From NCBI RefSeq assembly GCF_030770395.1, contig NZ_CP132480.1, forward strand, positions 3,491,802 to 3,555,801: 64,000 nt of DNA, read 5' to 3'. The DNA comes from Telluria beijingensis. Lineage in GTDB: Bacteria; Pseudomonadota; Gammaproteobacteria; Burkholderiales; Burkholderiaceae_D. The notes beneath the pieces are model-generated. The model did not search any database. It was not told where the DNA came from and saw nothing but the letters and a program-made list of their open reading frames with translations. Position numbers and translations under genes: made by a program. Numbering within the stretch: the stretch's first letter is position 1; every line of letters begins with the position of its first letter. Shown one piece after another: positions 19,381-28,600 of this stretch.

Positions 19381-21458
19381 AAGCCATGAACCGACTGCAT
19401 CCGCTGGCCGCGGCCATCGCCCTGCTGTGCGCCACCGGCGCCGGCGCGCAAGACCTCCCCACCGTGACCATCCAGGGCGCCATGCTCGACGAAGGCCTGG
19501 CGCTCGACCGTCCGCACACGACCGGCAGCCGCCTCGGGATCAGCACGCTCGACCTGCCGGCCAGCGCCGAGAGCCTGAGCGCCGCCACCATCGCCGCGCG
19601 CGGCGACCTGCAGGTCAGGGATGCGGTGACCCGCACCACCGGCCTGACCGACAGCAGCACGCCCGGCAGCGGCATCAGTTATTCGGCGCGTGGCTTCAAC
19701 GGCAACAGCTCGATCGCCCTGCTGGAAAACGGCCAGCGCCTGCTGGTCGGTTCGGGAACGGCGACCTATCCGGCCGATCCCTGGGGCTATGAAACCATCG
19801 AAGTGCTGCGCGGCCCGGGTTCGGTGGTGCACGGCAGCGGCACCACCGGCGCCATCGTCAACGCGGTGCGCAAGATGCCGCGCCGCGAATCCTCGGTCGA
19901 ACTGTTGGGGGGCGTCGGCAGCAGCTCTTCGCTGCGCGCCGGCTTCGGCGCCACCGGCGCCCTGGGCGAGCAGAGCGCCTTTCGCGTCGACGCCTATGCC
20001 GGCCGCAGCGACGGCTTCATCGACCGTGGCGAATCGCGTCACGGCAAGATCCTGACCAGCATGACGAGCACGCTGGCCCCGGGCGTGACGCTGTACGCCC
20101 AGCTGGACCATGCCGAGCAGGAGCCGCGCCGCTATTTCGGCACGCCGCTGGTGAACGGCCGCCTGGCCGGCCACCTGCGCGACCAGAACTACAATGCCGG
20201 CGACGCCGTGCTGCGCTACGTCGACGACAAGGCGATGGCGCGCCTGAACTGGCAGGTGGCGCCGGGCCTGGTCGTCAGCAACGAGCTGGCCTACATGAAG
20301 GCGCGCCGCGACTGGCGCAATATCGAGTCATATGCGTACGATCCGGTGGCCGACATGGTCGACCGCAGCGACTACCTGGCCCTGCGCCACAACCAGGAAC
20401 AGACCGCGAACCGCCTCGAGGCGCGCTGGACGAGCGCGGCCAACCAGTTCATCGCCGGCTGGGAGGCGTCGGCCATCGACTTCAAGCACACCAACAGTTC
20501 GCCGTATCGCGGAGCGTCGACCGTCAGGCCGACCGGCTTCGATCCGGGCCTGTTCGACAGCCCGGACCCGCTGCGGCCCAACTTCGCCACCGACACCACC
20601 ACCCATGCGTTCTACCTGGAAGACGCCTACCGGGCCAGCGAACGCCTGCTCCTGATGGCCGGCGTGCGCCACGACCGCTACAAGGTCGACCGCCGCAACC
20701 TGCTGGCCGACAGCGGCCACTTCGACGCAACACTGATCTCGAACGCGGTGCGCGTGGGGGCGAGCTGGAAGCTGGCGCCGGACACCTCGCTGTATGGCCA
20801 GGTCAGCACCGGCAGCGATCCGGTGACCAGCATCCTGTCGCTGAACCTGGCCAATAACAAGTTCAAGCTGACCAGCGCGCGCCAGCTCGAGGCGGGCGTC
20901 AAGCAGATGCTGGCCGGCGGCCGGGCCGAGTGGACCGCTGCGCTGTACAGGATCAAGAAGGACGACATCATCACGCGCGACCCGAACAATCCGGCCTTGT
21001 CGGTGCAGGGCGGTTCGCAGACTTCGCAAGGCGCCGAGGTGAGCGCCAGCGTGAACCTGGCGGCAGGCTGGCGCATGGACGCCAACGTCGCCTACACGGA
21101 CGCCGAGTTCGACGAGCTGCTCGAGGCAGGCAACGTCTCGCGCGCCGGCAACCGGCCGGCCAATGTGCCGAAGGTGTCCTCGAACCTGTGGCTGACGCAC
21201 CGCGCCGGCGACTGGCGCACGGGCGCCGGCCTGCGCTATGTGGGCAAGCGTTTCATCAGCAATGCCAATACGCAGACGCTGCCGGCATACACCACGCTGG
21301 ACGCCTCGATCGGCTGGGCCCTGCGCCGCAACGTGCAGTTGCAGCTCAACCTGCGCAACCTGACCGACAAGCTGTATGCGATCTCCTCGTATGGTTCGTC
21401 GCAATACCTGCTGGGCGACGAGCGTCACGCCGAGCTGACCGTCCACTGGCGCTACTGA
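19377..21458 (+). CDS. TonB-dependent receptor, probably for corrinoids
   Basis: A 693-residue outer-membrane receptor. A signal peptide (MNRLHPLAAAIALLCATGAGAQ) is followed by a TonB-box-like DLPTVTIQGA and a plug domain (about 40-160, with SYSARGFNGNSS and YETIEVLRGPGSVVHGSGTTGAIVNAV). A 22-strand barrel region then ends in a terminal aromatic (ELTVHWRY), needed for BAM insertion. Plug phrases resemble the siderophore-receptor group (FhuE/FpvA type) rather than classic BtuB. It is controlled by the cobalamin riboswitch and lies downstream of the chelatase/channel genes with an ATGA overlap, so a cobalamin, other corrinoid or tetrapyrrole ligand is inferred. Two start codons (MKA, MNRL) are possible; the first overlaps the upstream stop. 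Confidence 0.9.
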   Translation: MKAMNRLHPLAAAIALLCATGAGAQDLPTVTIQGAMLDEGLALDRPHTTGSRLGISTLDLPASAESLSAATIAARGDLQVRDAVTRTTGLTDSSTPGSGISYSARGFNGNSSIALLENGQRLLVGSGTATYPADPWGYETIEVLRGPGSVVHGSGTTGAIVNAVRKMPRRESSVELLGGVGSSSSLRAGFGATGALGEQSAFRVDAYAGRSDGFIDRGESRHGKILTSMTSTLAPGVTLYAQLDHAEQEPRRYFGTPLVNGRLAGHLRDQNYNAGDAVLRYVDDKAMARLNWQVAPGLVVSNELAYMKARRDWRNIESYAYDPVADMVDRSDYLALRHNQEQTANRLEARWTSAANQFIAGWEASAIDFKHTNSSPYRGASTVRPTGFDPGLFDSPDPLRPNFATDTTTHAFYLEDAYRASERLLLMAGVRHDRYKVDRRNLLADSGHFDATLISNAVRVGASWKLAPDTSLYGQVSTGSDPVTSILSLNLANNKFKLTSARQLEAGVKQMLAGGRAEWTAALYRIKKDDIITRDPNNPALSVQGGSQTSQGAEVSASVNLAAGWRMDANVAYTDAEFDELLEAGNVSRAGNRPANVPKVSSNLWLTHRAGDWRTGAGLRYVGKRFISNANTQTLPAYTTLDASIGWALRRNVQLQLNLRNLTDKLYAISSYGSSQYLLGDERHAELTVHWRY

Positions 21459-21459
21459 C

Positions 21460-22896
21460 GTGGCGTCCTGGAAGCGCCAGCTGCATTGGTGGCACCGCTG
21501 GCTGGGCATCGTCATCGGCCTGCTGGTGCCGCTGTGGTTCGGTTCGGGCATCGTCATGATGTACGTGCCGTATCCCGAGCTGACCGAAGAAGAGCGCATG
21601 GGCTGGCTGGCGCCGCTCGACGCAGGCCGCGTCCAGGTGAAGGCCGATGCCGCGTGGGAGACGACCGCGCTGGCGGGCATGCCGGATGCGGTGCGCCTGA
21701 ACACGGTGGCGGGTCGGCCAGCCTGGCACTTCCAGCATGAACGCAGCTGGCATTCGGTCTGGGCCGACAGCGGCGCACCGCTGCAGGTCGATGACCAGAT
21801 CGTCGGTAGCTGTGCACGCAGCGCGGCGCCCGGCGCCCGATCGCTGGCGATCGACACGATCGACATCGACCAATGGACGTTCGGCGCCGTGCGCGTGCAC
21901 CGGCCCTTGTTCCGGGTCGCCGTCGACGACGCTGCCGGCAGCGTACTGTACGTGTCGGGCCGCACCGGGGAGCTGGTGCGCGACACTACGCGCAGCGAAC
22001 GCGCGTGGAACTGGGTCGGCGCTGTCACCCACTGGCTCTATGTGACGCCGCTGCGCAAGCATGGCGAAGCCTGGAGCCAGGTGGTGATGTGGACCTCCGG
22101 CGTGGCCACGGCGCTGGCCATCACCGGCATGGTGATCAGCATCCAGCGCCTGCGCATCCGCCGCCGCTATGCGGGCGGCAGGATGTCGCCGTATACCGGC
22201 TGGAAGGCCTGGCATCACTGGCTGGGCCTCGGCGTCGGCGTGCTGGTCATCACCTGGCTGTTCAGCGGTTGGCTGTCGATGGGGCCGTTCGGCTTCCCTG
22301 CCGGCGGCAGCATCACGCCGCAGGACCGGCTGGCGTTCGCCGGGGGCGGCGTCGACAGCGGCGACCTGGGGCTGGATGCGGCGGCGCTCCTGCGCGCGCA
22401 TCCCGGCACGCTGGAGCTGGAATGGCGCCGCGTCGGTGGTGCACTGTACCTGAGCGCGCTCGGTCGCAAGGGGCGTACGCTGGTCGATGCGCGCGATGGC
22501 GCCCTGCTGACGGCCCTGCCGCACGAGGCGCTGCTGCGCGCGGCGCAGGCGATCCGACCCGTCGCCGCGATGCAGGCGGAACTGCTCACGGGGCCGGACG
22601 ATTACTACTACAGCCATCACCGCGAAGTGACCTTCCCGGTGCTGCGCGCGCGCTTTGATTTGCCGGAGGCGCCGGTGTTCTACATCGATCCGGCCCAGGG
22701 CCGCCTGGCGGGCTACGTCGATCGCGACAAGCGCTGGGACCGCTGGCTGTTCGACGGCCTGCACCGGCTCGACTTCGCTGTCCTGCGCACGCGGCCGCTG
22801 TGGGATGTGGTGGTGATCGTCTTGTGCGTGCTGGGCTTTGCGCTGACCTTCAGTGGCCTGGTGCTTGGCTGGCGGCATTTGCGCAAGCTTGGGTAG
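21460..22896 (+). CDS. PepSY-domain inner-membrane protein, possible periplasmic reductase
   Basis: 478 residues beginning with GTG two bases after the receptor stop (MASWKRQLHWWHRWLGIVIGLLVPLWFGSG). About four membrane helices flank periplasmic PepSY segments: about 10-33, 200-228 (VVMWTSGVATALAITGMVI), 247-270 (HHWLGLGVGVLVITWLFSGW) and 445-470 (VVVIVLCVLGFALTFSGLVLGW). His residues in the helices (HWWHRW, KAWHHWLGL, DGLHRLDF) are suitable haem ligands, as in the PiuB/FoxB/FpvG group, some of which reduce ferric siderophores in the periplasm. As the last gene of a cobalamin-riboswitch operon it may reduce the cobalt of an imported corrinoid; this is inference. No terminator was found directly after it. 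Confidence 0.85.
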   Translation: MASWKRQLHWWHRWLGIVIGLLVPLWFGSGIVMMYVPYPELTEEERMGWLAPLDAGRVQVKADAAWETTALAGMPDAVRLNTVAGRPAWHFQHERSWHSVWADSGAPLQVDDQIVGSCARSAAPGARSLAIDTIDIDQWTFGAVRVHRPLFRVAVDDAAGSVLYVSGRTGELVRDTTRSERAWNWVGAVTHWLYVTPLRKHGEAWSQVVMWTSGVATALAITGMVISIQRLRIRRRYAGGRMSPYTGWKAWHHWLGLGVGVLVITWLFSGWLSMGPFGFPAGGSITPQDRLAFAGGGVDSGDLGLDAAALLRAHPGTLELEWRRVGGALYLSALGRKGRTLVDARDGALLTALPHEALLRAAQAIRPVAAMQAELLTGPDDYYYSHHREVTFPVLRARFDLPEAPVFYIDPAQGRLAGYVDRDKRWDRWLFDGLHRLDFAVLRTRPLWDVVVIVLCVLGFALTFSGLVLGWRHLRKLG

Positions 22897-22931
22897 GATA
22901 TTTACGCACCTGAGATTTTTCTGCTCAAATC

Positions 22932-22940
22932 TGATACACT
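22932..22940 (+). promoter_or_regulatory. Candidate extended -10 promoter element for the NYN gene
   Basis: TGATACACT fits an extended -10 (TGnTAnAnT-like) in an AT-rich pocket between the PepSY gene and the NYN gene. No good -35 is visible 16-18 bases upstream. If real, transcription would start near 22947 and yield a leader of roughly 93 bases before the NYN start codon. Confidence 0.45.
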
Positions 22941-22954
22941 CTCCTTAACAACTA

Positions 22955-23022
22955 ATCCGCGACGCCGGTGTGGCTAGACCATCTGGGGCGCGGGGGAAAA
23001 AGCCGGCGCAAGCCGGTTTTTT
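22955..23022 (+). ncRNA. Structured leader ending in a terminator-like hairpin, upstream of the NYN nuclease gene
   Basis: The first part can pair CCGCG (about 22956) with CGCGG (about 22989), enclosing a small TGG-CTAGA-CCA hairpin. The second part (22997-23022) is an 11-bp stem AAAAAGCCGGC / GCCGGTTTTTT with one G-U pair, a GCAA (GNRA) tetraloop and a six-T run, indistinguishable from an intrinsic terminator. It lies between a candidate promoter and the GGAG Shine-Dalgarno sequence of the downstream gene. It may release a short RNA of about 75 bases, or attenuate the gene. It could alternatively just be the terminator of the preceding B12 operon. The family is not recognised. Confidence 0.55.
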
Positions 23023-23039
23023 CATTCTACGGAGCGAAA

Positions 23040-23990
23040 ATGGCAGAAGTACAGGTGACAGCCACCGAGCCGTTGCGTACCCGCATCTATGTTGATGGCT
23101 ACAATCTTTATTATGGTTGTCTGAAGAGTACGCCTTATAAGTGGCTGGACTTGATGACGCTTTTTGAGCGATGCATCCTTCCTTCCAGCGCACCTCCTGA
23201 AAGTGTGTTACTGCCTCTGAGTATCAAATTTTTTACCGCCAAAATACTGGAAAAGGCTGCCAGGGCGCTTGATTCAGTGTCATCACAAGCGCGGTACCAT
23301 ACGGCGCTCCGCAAGCTGTACAGCGAACGGATTGAACTTATCGAAGGCTACTACTCCCTGATCGAGTCGAAAGCCAAGCTCGTAAATCCGACTGCCCCGG
23401 CAACTTGGCCACGCGATTGCCAAGAAACATTGGTCTGGAAGCTTGAGGAGAAACAGTCTGACGTGAATCTTGCACTACAGGCTTATCACGATGCGATCAC
23501 GGGTGAGGTTGATCAAGTAGTGATTGTTACCAACGATACCGATATTGCGCCTGCATTACAGTTGATCCGTACCTACACTAAAGTACAGATAGGACTCGTT
23601 GTCCCATCGCGGACTCGGCAACGGATACCCAATAGTGAACTTGTCGAACTTGCACACTGGGTTCGCACGCACATTACTTTGGAAGAACTGGCGAAGTCTC
23701 AATTGCCTCGGGTAATTGCTGGGCGCAAGCCGACCATGAAACCTGAGTCCTGGTATGCACGGCCGGATTTGCTGGAACGAGTGGTCGCAATGGCACTTCC
23801 GTTTACAGGTAGTCGTGGCAAGGCGTTCAAATGGATGGAGGATCCAAACCCGCACTTGGGCGGGCGGACACCAATCGAGCTGGTCGAGACGGACGAGGGG
23901 GCCGAGCAAGTCATCGCCTATATTGAGCGCTATCAACAACACGTCGCTGGCACGGAGCGGCCCTCTGATGAAGATGGTCACCGTTCTTGA
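23040..23990 (+). CDS. NYN-domain (PIN-like) nuclease fused to a ParS/MbcA/Xre toxin-binding domain (DUF2384)
   Basis: 316 residues, cytoplasmic. The N-terminal NYN/LabA-like domain (about 13-200) carries the expected acidic metal-binding residues: Asp19 in RIYVDGYNLYYG, Asp141 in EEKQSDVNLAL, and Asp166 and Asp168 in IVTNDTDIAPAL. A linker (about 200-248) leads to a C-terminal segment (about 250-305: GKAFKWMEDPNPHLGGRTPI followed by ELVETDEGAEQVIAYIERY). This matches the C-terminal antitoxin/toxin-binding domain of ParS, MbcA and Xre proteins of RES/Xre toxin-antitoxin systems. The start at 23040 has GGAG seven bases upstream. GC content is visibly lower (around 50%) than its neighbours, suggesting acquisition. 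No RES toxin or helix-turn-helix partner is adjacent. Predicted role: a single-strand RNase with a regulatory or partner-binding module, possibly stress or phage defence. Confidence 0.85.
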   Translation: MAEVQVTATEPLRTRIYVDGYNLYYGCLKSTPYKWLDLMTLFERCILPSSAPPESVLLPLSIKFFTAKILEKAARALDSVSSQARYHTALRKLYSERIELIEGYYSLIESKAKLVNPTAPATWPRDCQETLVWKLEEKQSDVNLALQAYHDAITGEVDQVVIVTNDTDIAPALQLIRTYTKVQIGLVVPSRTRQRIPNSELVELAHWVRTHITLEELAKSQLPRVIAGRKPTMKPESWYARPDLLERVVAMALPFTGSRGKAFKWMEDPNPHLGGRTPIELVETDEGAEQVIAYIERYQQHVAGTERPSDEDGHRS

Positions 23991-24010
23991 TCGGAATCCC
24001 CTTCAGGAAA

Positions 24011-24793
24011 TTAGCGGATTCCGCCAGCTTGTCCCCGCCCTGTCGCGGCCCAATAGATCCCGCCCAGCAAATGCCCCAGATACTGCGGATCGCGATACAT
24101 CTCGCCATTGTGCCCCAGTGTGGTGACGAACACGCGGCCCTTCTCGTACTGGTGGTGCCAGGCTATCGGGTGGTCCTTGCCCATGCCTTTCACCGTCTGC
24201 CCCGGCCAGATCAGGGTCGGGTCGTAGCTAGACTCGTCCACGTTCAGCACCGGGTTGATCTTGACGTTATAGGGGTTTGTGAACGTATAGAACTCGTCGC
24301 TCCAGACCCAGCGCTCGGGCAGGCCGTAGGTGGCGGGGAAACCCTTGTCGACCACGGTCACCACCCCGGTCTGCAGCTTCGGATGCAGGCCGACGGTGCG
24401 GCCCACCATCTTCTCGAACCAGACCCAGTCGTTCGGTTTCGCGATCGCCGCGCGGTGCACCACGACGGCATTGCCGCCGCCGCGCATGTACTCTTCGAAG
24501 TTGGCGCGCTGGGCAGGGTTCAGCTCTTCGCCCGGCGTGTTCAGGAACATCACCGCCGCATACTGTTTCAGGTTGCCTTCGAACACCTGCGTCTTGTTGG
24601 TGTAGGTGAGCCCGAACGCATGCAGCTTGGCCAGCCGCTCCAGGTTGTCGCGCGCGATCGGGATATATTCGTAGTGGTACTTGCCGGGCGTGGCCAGCAC
24701 CAGCAGCTTGAACTGGTCTTCGGCCAGGCTGTCCGGCACGGCGATCGCCATCATGGCCAGGCCAAGGGCCATGGATCGGGTCAGTTGCTTCAT
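24011..24793 (-). CDS. Secreted ThuA-domain protein
   Basis: 260 residues with a signal peptide (MKQLTRSMALGLAMMAIAVPDSLAE). The ThuA fold is class-I glutamine-amidotransferase-like: LLVLATPGKYHYEYIPIARDNL, AVMFLNTPGEELNPAQRANFEEYMRGGG, GVVTVVDKGFPATYGLPERW, and the end WHHQYEKGRVFVTTLGHNGE. ThuA proteins sit in sugar catabolic loci (trehalose utilisation, carbohydrate-active enzyme operons); the biochemical activity is not settled. The start at 24793 is fixed by AAAGGAG seven bases upstream, rejecting a longer frame that runs into the esterase gene. It is the last gene of the minus-strand aldonate/polysaccharide operon, 16 bases after the esterase. Confidence 0.87.
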   Translation of the reverse strand: MKQLTRSMALGLAMMAIAVPDSLAEDQFKLLVLATPGKYHYEYIPIARDNLERLAKLHAFGLTYTNKTQVFEGNLKQYAAVMFLNTPGEELNPAQRANFEEYMRGGGNAVVVHRAAIAKPNDWVWFEKMVGRTVGLHPKLQTGVVTVVDKGFPATYGLPERWVWSDEFYTFTNPYNVKINPVLNVDESSYDPTLIWPGQTVKGMGKDHPIAWHHQYEKGRVFVTTLGHNGEMYRDPQYLGHLLGGIYWAATGRGQAGGIR

Positions 24794-24809
24794 CGTGTCT
24801 CCTTTATTG

Positions 24810-25682
24810 TCATGGCGCGGGCACGCCTTCGGGCTTGCGACCATTCCGCGGCACCAGCCAGCCGCCGTCCGACAGCCAGTCGGCCAGCCGGTCGGGCCAG
24901 TGCTGCAGCGAGACGCGCTCGCCGCGCTGGCCCATATTGAAGGCGTGGTCGGTGTCGGCATACAGGTGCAGCTCGGCCGAGACGCCGGCCGCCACCAGTT
25001 GCTGGTACAGGGCGAGCGTGGGCGGCATGCAGCAGGCGTCGCGCGAGCCGGCGACCAGGAAGGCCGGCGGGGCGTTCGCGGCATCGGTGGCCGGCGTGCC
25101 GAGCGGGCCAGGATACACCAGCACCTGGAAGTCGGGCCGGGCCGAATGGCGGTCGAGTGCATCGCCGCCAGCCTTCGGTTGCGGGTGATTGGCCACCAGC
25201 GCCGCCAGTTCGCCGCCGGCCGAGAAGCCCATCACGCCGATGCGCTCGGGATCGACGCCATACTGCGCCGCATTGGCGCGCACCCAGCGCACCGCGCGCC
25301 GCAGGTCGGCGGCGGCATCGCCTTCGATGCTATAGCCCGATGCGCCATCGCGCGCCAGCCGGTACTTGAGCACGAAGGCGGTGACGCCGATCCGGTTCAG
25401 GGTCTTGGCCGCCACCATGCCTTCGTTCTGGAACACCAGCATGCGGTGTCCGCCGCCCGGCACCACGATCACGGCGGCGCCGTTGGCGTGGCGGCGGTCG
25501 GCCTGCGCCACCGTCAGCGACGGCGCGTGCACATTGCTGAAGTAGACGCCGTCCTTGACCGTCTCGGGCTCATGCTGGCGGCCCTGCGAGCCGGGTGCGC
25601 CGTTGGGCCAGAGTTCGATCACCTGCGCCATGGCGCTGCCGGACAGCAGCAGCGCGGCGCACAGGATGCCGATGGCGCGCAT
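24810..25682 (-). CDS. Secreted alpha/beta hydrolase (acetyl-esterase-like)
   Basis: 290 residues: signal peptide MRAIGILCAALLLSGSAMAQ, oxyanion motif VPGGGH, nucleophile elbow GFSAGGELA, and a probable catalytic His in DTDHAFNMGQRGE with a preceding Asp in AGSRDACC. It resembles the BD-FAE/acetyl-xylan-esterase-like group that removes acyl groups from polysaccharides. The ATG at 25682 overlaps the stop of the beta-helix gene (TGATG); a TTG one codon earlier is an alternative. The gene position argues for de-esterifying the glycan degraded by the upstream beta-helix protein. Confidence 0.85.
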   Translation of the reverse strand: MRAIGILCAALLLSGSAMAQVIELWPNGAPGSQGRQHEPETVKDGVYFSNVHAPSLTVAQADRRHANGAAVIVVPGGGHRMLVFQNEGMVAAKTLNRIGVTAFVLKYRLARDGASGYSIEGDAAADLRRAVRWVRANAAQYGVDPERIGVMGFSAGGELAALVANHPQPKAGGDALDRHSARPDFQVLVYPGPLGTPATDAANAPPAFLVAGSRDACCMPPTLALYQQLVAAGVSAELHLYADTDHAFNMGQRGERVSLQHWPDRLADWLSDGGWLVPRNGRKPEGVPAP

Positions 25683-28600
25683 CAATCGCCGATCCGGGTC
25701 GAGTACAGCGAGTGATGGGTCAGGATGAACAGCGTGCGCTTGTCTGCGCCGCCGAAGACCAGCTGCAACGGACGCTCCGGCACGTCGATGCGGCCTTTCT
25801 GCTTGCCGTCCTTGCCATAGACGAAGACCTGGCCGTTGGCGACATAGGTGTCGCCGTTCGGACCGACCGCCGCGCTCTCGCCGCCGCGGTTGGCCAGCAG
25901 CTTGAGGTCGGTAAGGCCGCCGCCCTGGTTCACGATGCCGCTGAAGGTGCGGTTCTCGGAGCCGTTGGTGAACACCACTCGCTGGCCTACCGGCGCCGTG
26001 ACGAGGCCGAAGGCCTGCAGCGAATCGGCCCAGCGCCAGCCAAGGTGGTCGGCCGCGCCCTGGCGCAGCACGCGGTAGGCGGGCAGCACCAGGCTGCCGT
26101 CGGGCGACACGTATTCTTCTTTCTTCGGCAGGGCGACGTCGCGCGCGAACATCTCGGCCAGCGTGGTGAATTCGAAAGTATCGTAGTTGAGCTGGTCCTT
26201 GAACTCGCCGTTCTGCCAGAAGTTGACCGGCACCGCGACCCGCGCACCCTGGCGCGCCGCAACCGGCGTCGGCTTGATCATCGTGACCTCGGTTCCCGGC
26301 GTGCCCGGCTTGAACGCGTAGACGCTGGCCTGCGGGCCGTAGTTCGAGATCACCATCATGTTGCCGCTATTGTCGAGCGCCAGGTTGACCGGATCGAGCG
26401 GGGCGTCGCGCACCACCACCAGGCCCTCGTCCTTGGTATAGCTGTAGATGCGCTTCCAGTGACGGTCGACGAAGTACAGCTTGCCCTTGGGGTCGACGGT
26501 GGCGCCGGCGATCGAATAGAAGCCACCTTCGAGCTTGTCGACCTTGCCCAGTGGCGCCGGCGCCTTGCGCTGCTTGCCGGTGTAGTCGAACACGGCGAAC
26601 TCGCGCTCGCGCACCTCGAGCTTGTTGGAGACGTCGCGGATCGCGTTATCGTAGGCGAACTTGCTGGCGCGCAGATAGGTGGTGCAGCCATTGTCGTCGC
26701 AGGTCGCGAAGCCGCTCTCGCCGTTCACGTGCACATTGCGGAAGCGGATGTCGCTCGAGTTGGTGATCAGGATCGCGGCCGGCATCGGTTTATAGGAACG
26801 CGTCACGCGGTAACCGTGGTAGTTCGCGAACAGCAGGTTCTTCGAGTTGCGGATCTCAAGCGACACCGCATCGGCGCCGTCGCGGATCTCCTCCTCGGTC
26901 TGCGGCGCCAGGAATTCCCAGTTCTCCACATTGTCCAGCACGATCTCGGCGCGGATATGGTGCTCGGCCGACAGCTCATAGACTTTACCGGGGGTCTTGG
27001 TATTGCTCACGTAGAAGCCGGCTTGCGCATACCCGCTGGGCGACCAGATGCCCGAGAAAGTGCCGCCGCCGCCATCGGTCACCCACACGCTCGGATACTG
27101 GCGGTCCCAGTGCGCGGTGGTGTCGAACTTGGCGTCCTTCTGGTACGGGTCGGCGCGTCGGCCGTCGTACAGCCGGGTGCCGTGACCACCCTGGATGCGT
27201 ACGTCGTCCACCAGCGAGTGTTCGCCGGCGCGCCACAGCAGCGCCACCGCGCGGTTGTTGATCTCGCCGGTCGCGAGGCCGATGCCGGACACGATGCCTT
27301 CGCCGCCGCGCGCGCTTTCCAGCAGCGCCTTGGGACTGTCGACACCCTGGAACTTGGGCGAGCCGTTCGGGATCAGGAGCTGGGTCAGGCCCGGGTGCAG
27401 GGCGATGATCACGGTGTCGGTCTTCATGCGGATCGTGTCGTTGACCACGTAGAAGCCCAGCGGCAGGTAGACCACGCGGTTGGCGTCGATCGCCTTCTGG
27501 ATCGCCGCCGTGTCGTCGGTCTTGCCGTCGCCCTTGGCGCCGTAGGAGTGCACATTGGCCCATTCCTTCGACGGCGGCAGCGGACGCAGGGCGCGCGCCG
27601 GCGCCTTCGCCGCAGCCGGCAGGGCCGCCGACTTGTAATTGGTCGAGAACGTCCCCGGCTCGCCCATCTGCTTGATGAACAGGCCGTAGTTGAATTCGCT
27701 GACGGTGTAGTCGCGGCCATTCCCCGCCCCGGCCAGGGTCTTGCCGCTGTCGCGGAAGCGCACGAACGTCGGCACATTGCGCGCGATGGCGTTCTCCATG
27801 CCGACCTGGGTGTAGACGTTGTCTTCATTGCTGACGATGAGCGCAGCCTTGCTGACGTTCTCGAAGCGCACGTCCTTGCCCCACAACCAGTCGCCATAGC
27901 CGCGGTTGATCTCGATCCCGACCGGCGTGTCCTTGATCTCGGTATTGATCATCGTAAGGCTGGCCTCATGCTCGCGGATCGCCGCATCGCGCTGGCCTTC
28001 GAAGGTCGAATCCATCAGCGTGAACTGCCAGGCGGGCGAGGTCTTTTCGCTCAGGATGCCGTAGCGGCCGCCGTAGAAGCGCAGGTTGTAGGCGACGTTG
28101 CCGACCTGGTAGACGCCGGCCAGGCCGGAACCCAGATGAAAATCGATATGGCTCAGGTTCGAGTGCTGGGCCGTGTGCATGCGCACCGCGGCGGCGGCCG
28201 GGTTGCCATCCTTGATCTCGAAGTCGACGTTCGACAGCGCCGAATAGAAGGTCGACGAGTTCGCATTGCGGACTGCTTTTCCTTCCTCGGCGCTGAACGG
28301 CACCGCGCTCGGCACCGGCATCGGCACCTTGCCAACGTTGTACTGGTCGCCGCCGGTGAAGATCACCATATTCGCCACGCCCTTCTGGAAACCCGGCGTG
28401 TTCTCGCCCAGCACGAACACGGGGCGGGTCGGGCCGACGCCGTACAGGCGCACGGCCAGCGGAATCAGCAGCGAACGGGTGAGGCGGTAACGGCCCGAGG
28501 GCAGGAACACGATGCCGCCCTGGCCCTTGTTGGCGGCAGCATCCAGCGCCTGCTGGATCGCGGCCGTATCGTCGGCCTGACCGTCGCCCTTGGCGCGCAC

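Noticed and set aside
22955..23022. A true type III antitoxin RNA with tandem repeats
   Set aside because: No repeated units of about 30-40 bases are present. The layout is only analogous, so it is reported as a hypothesis rather than as a type III system.
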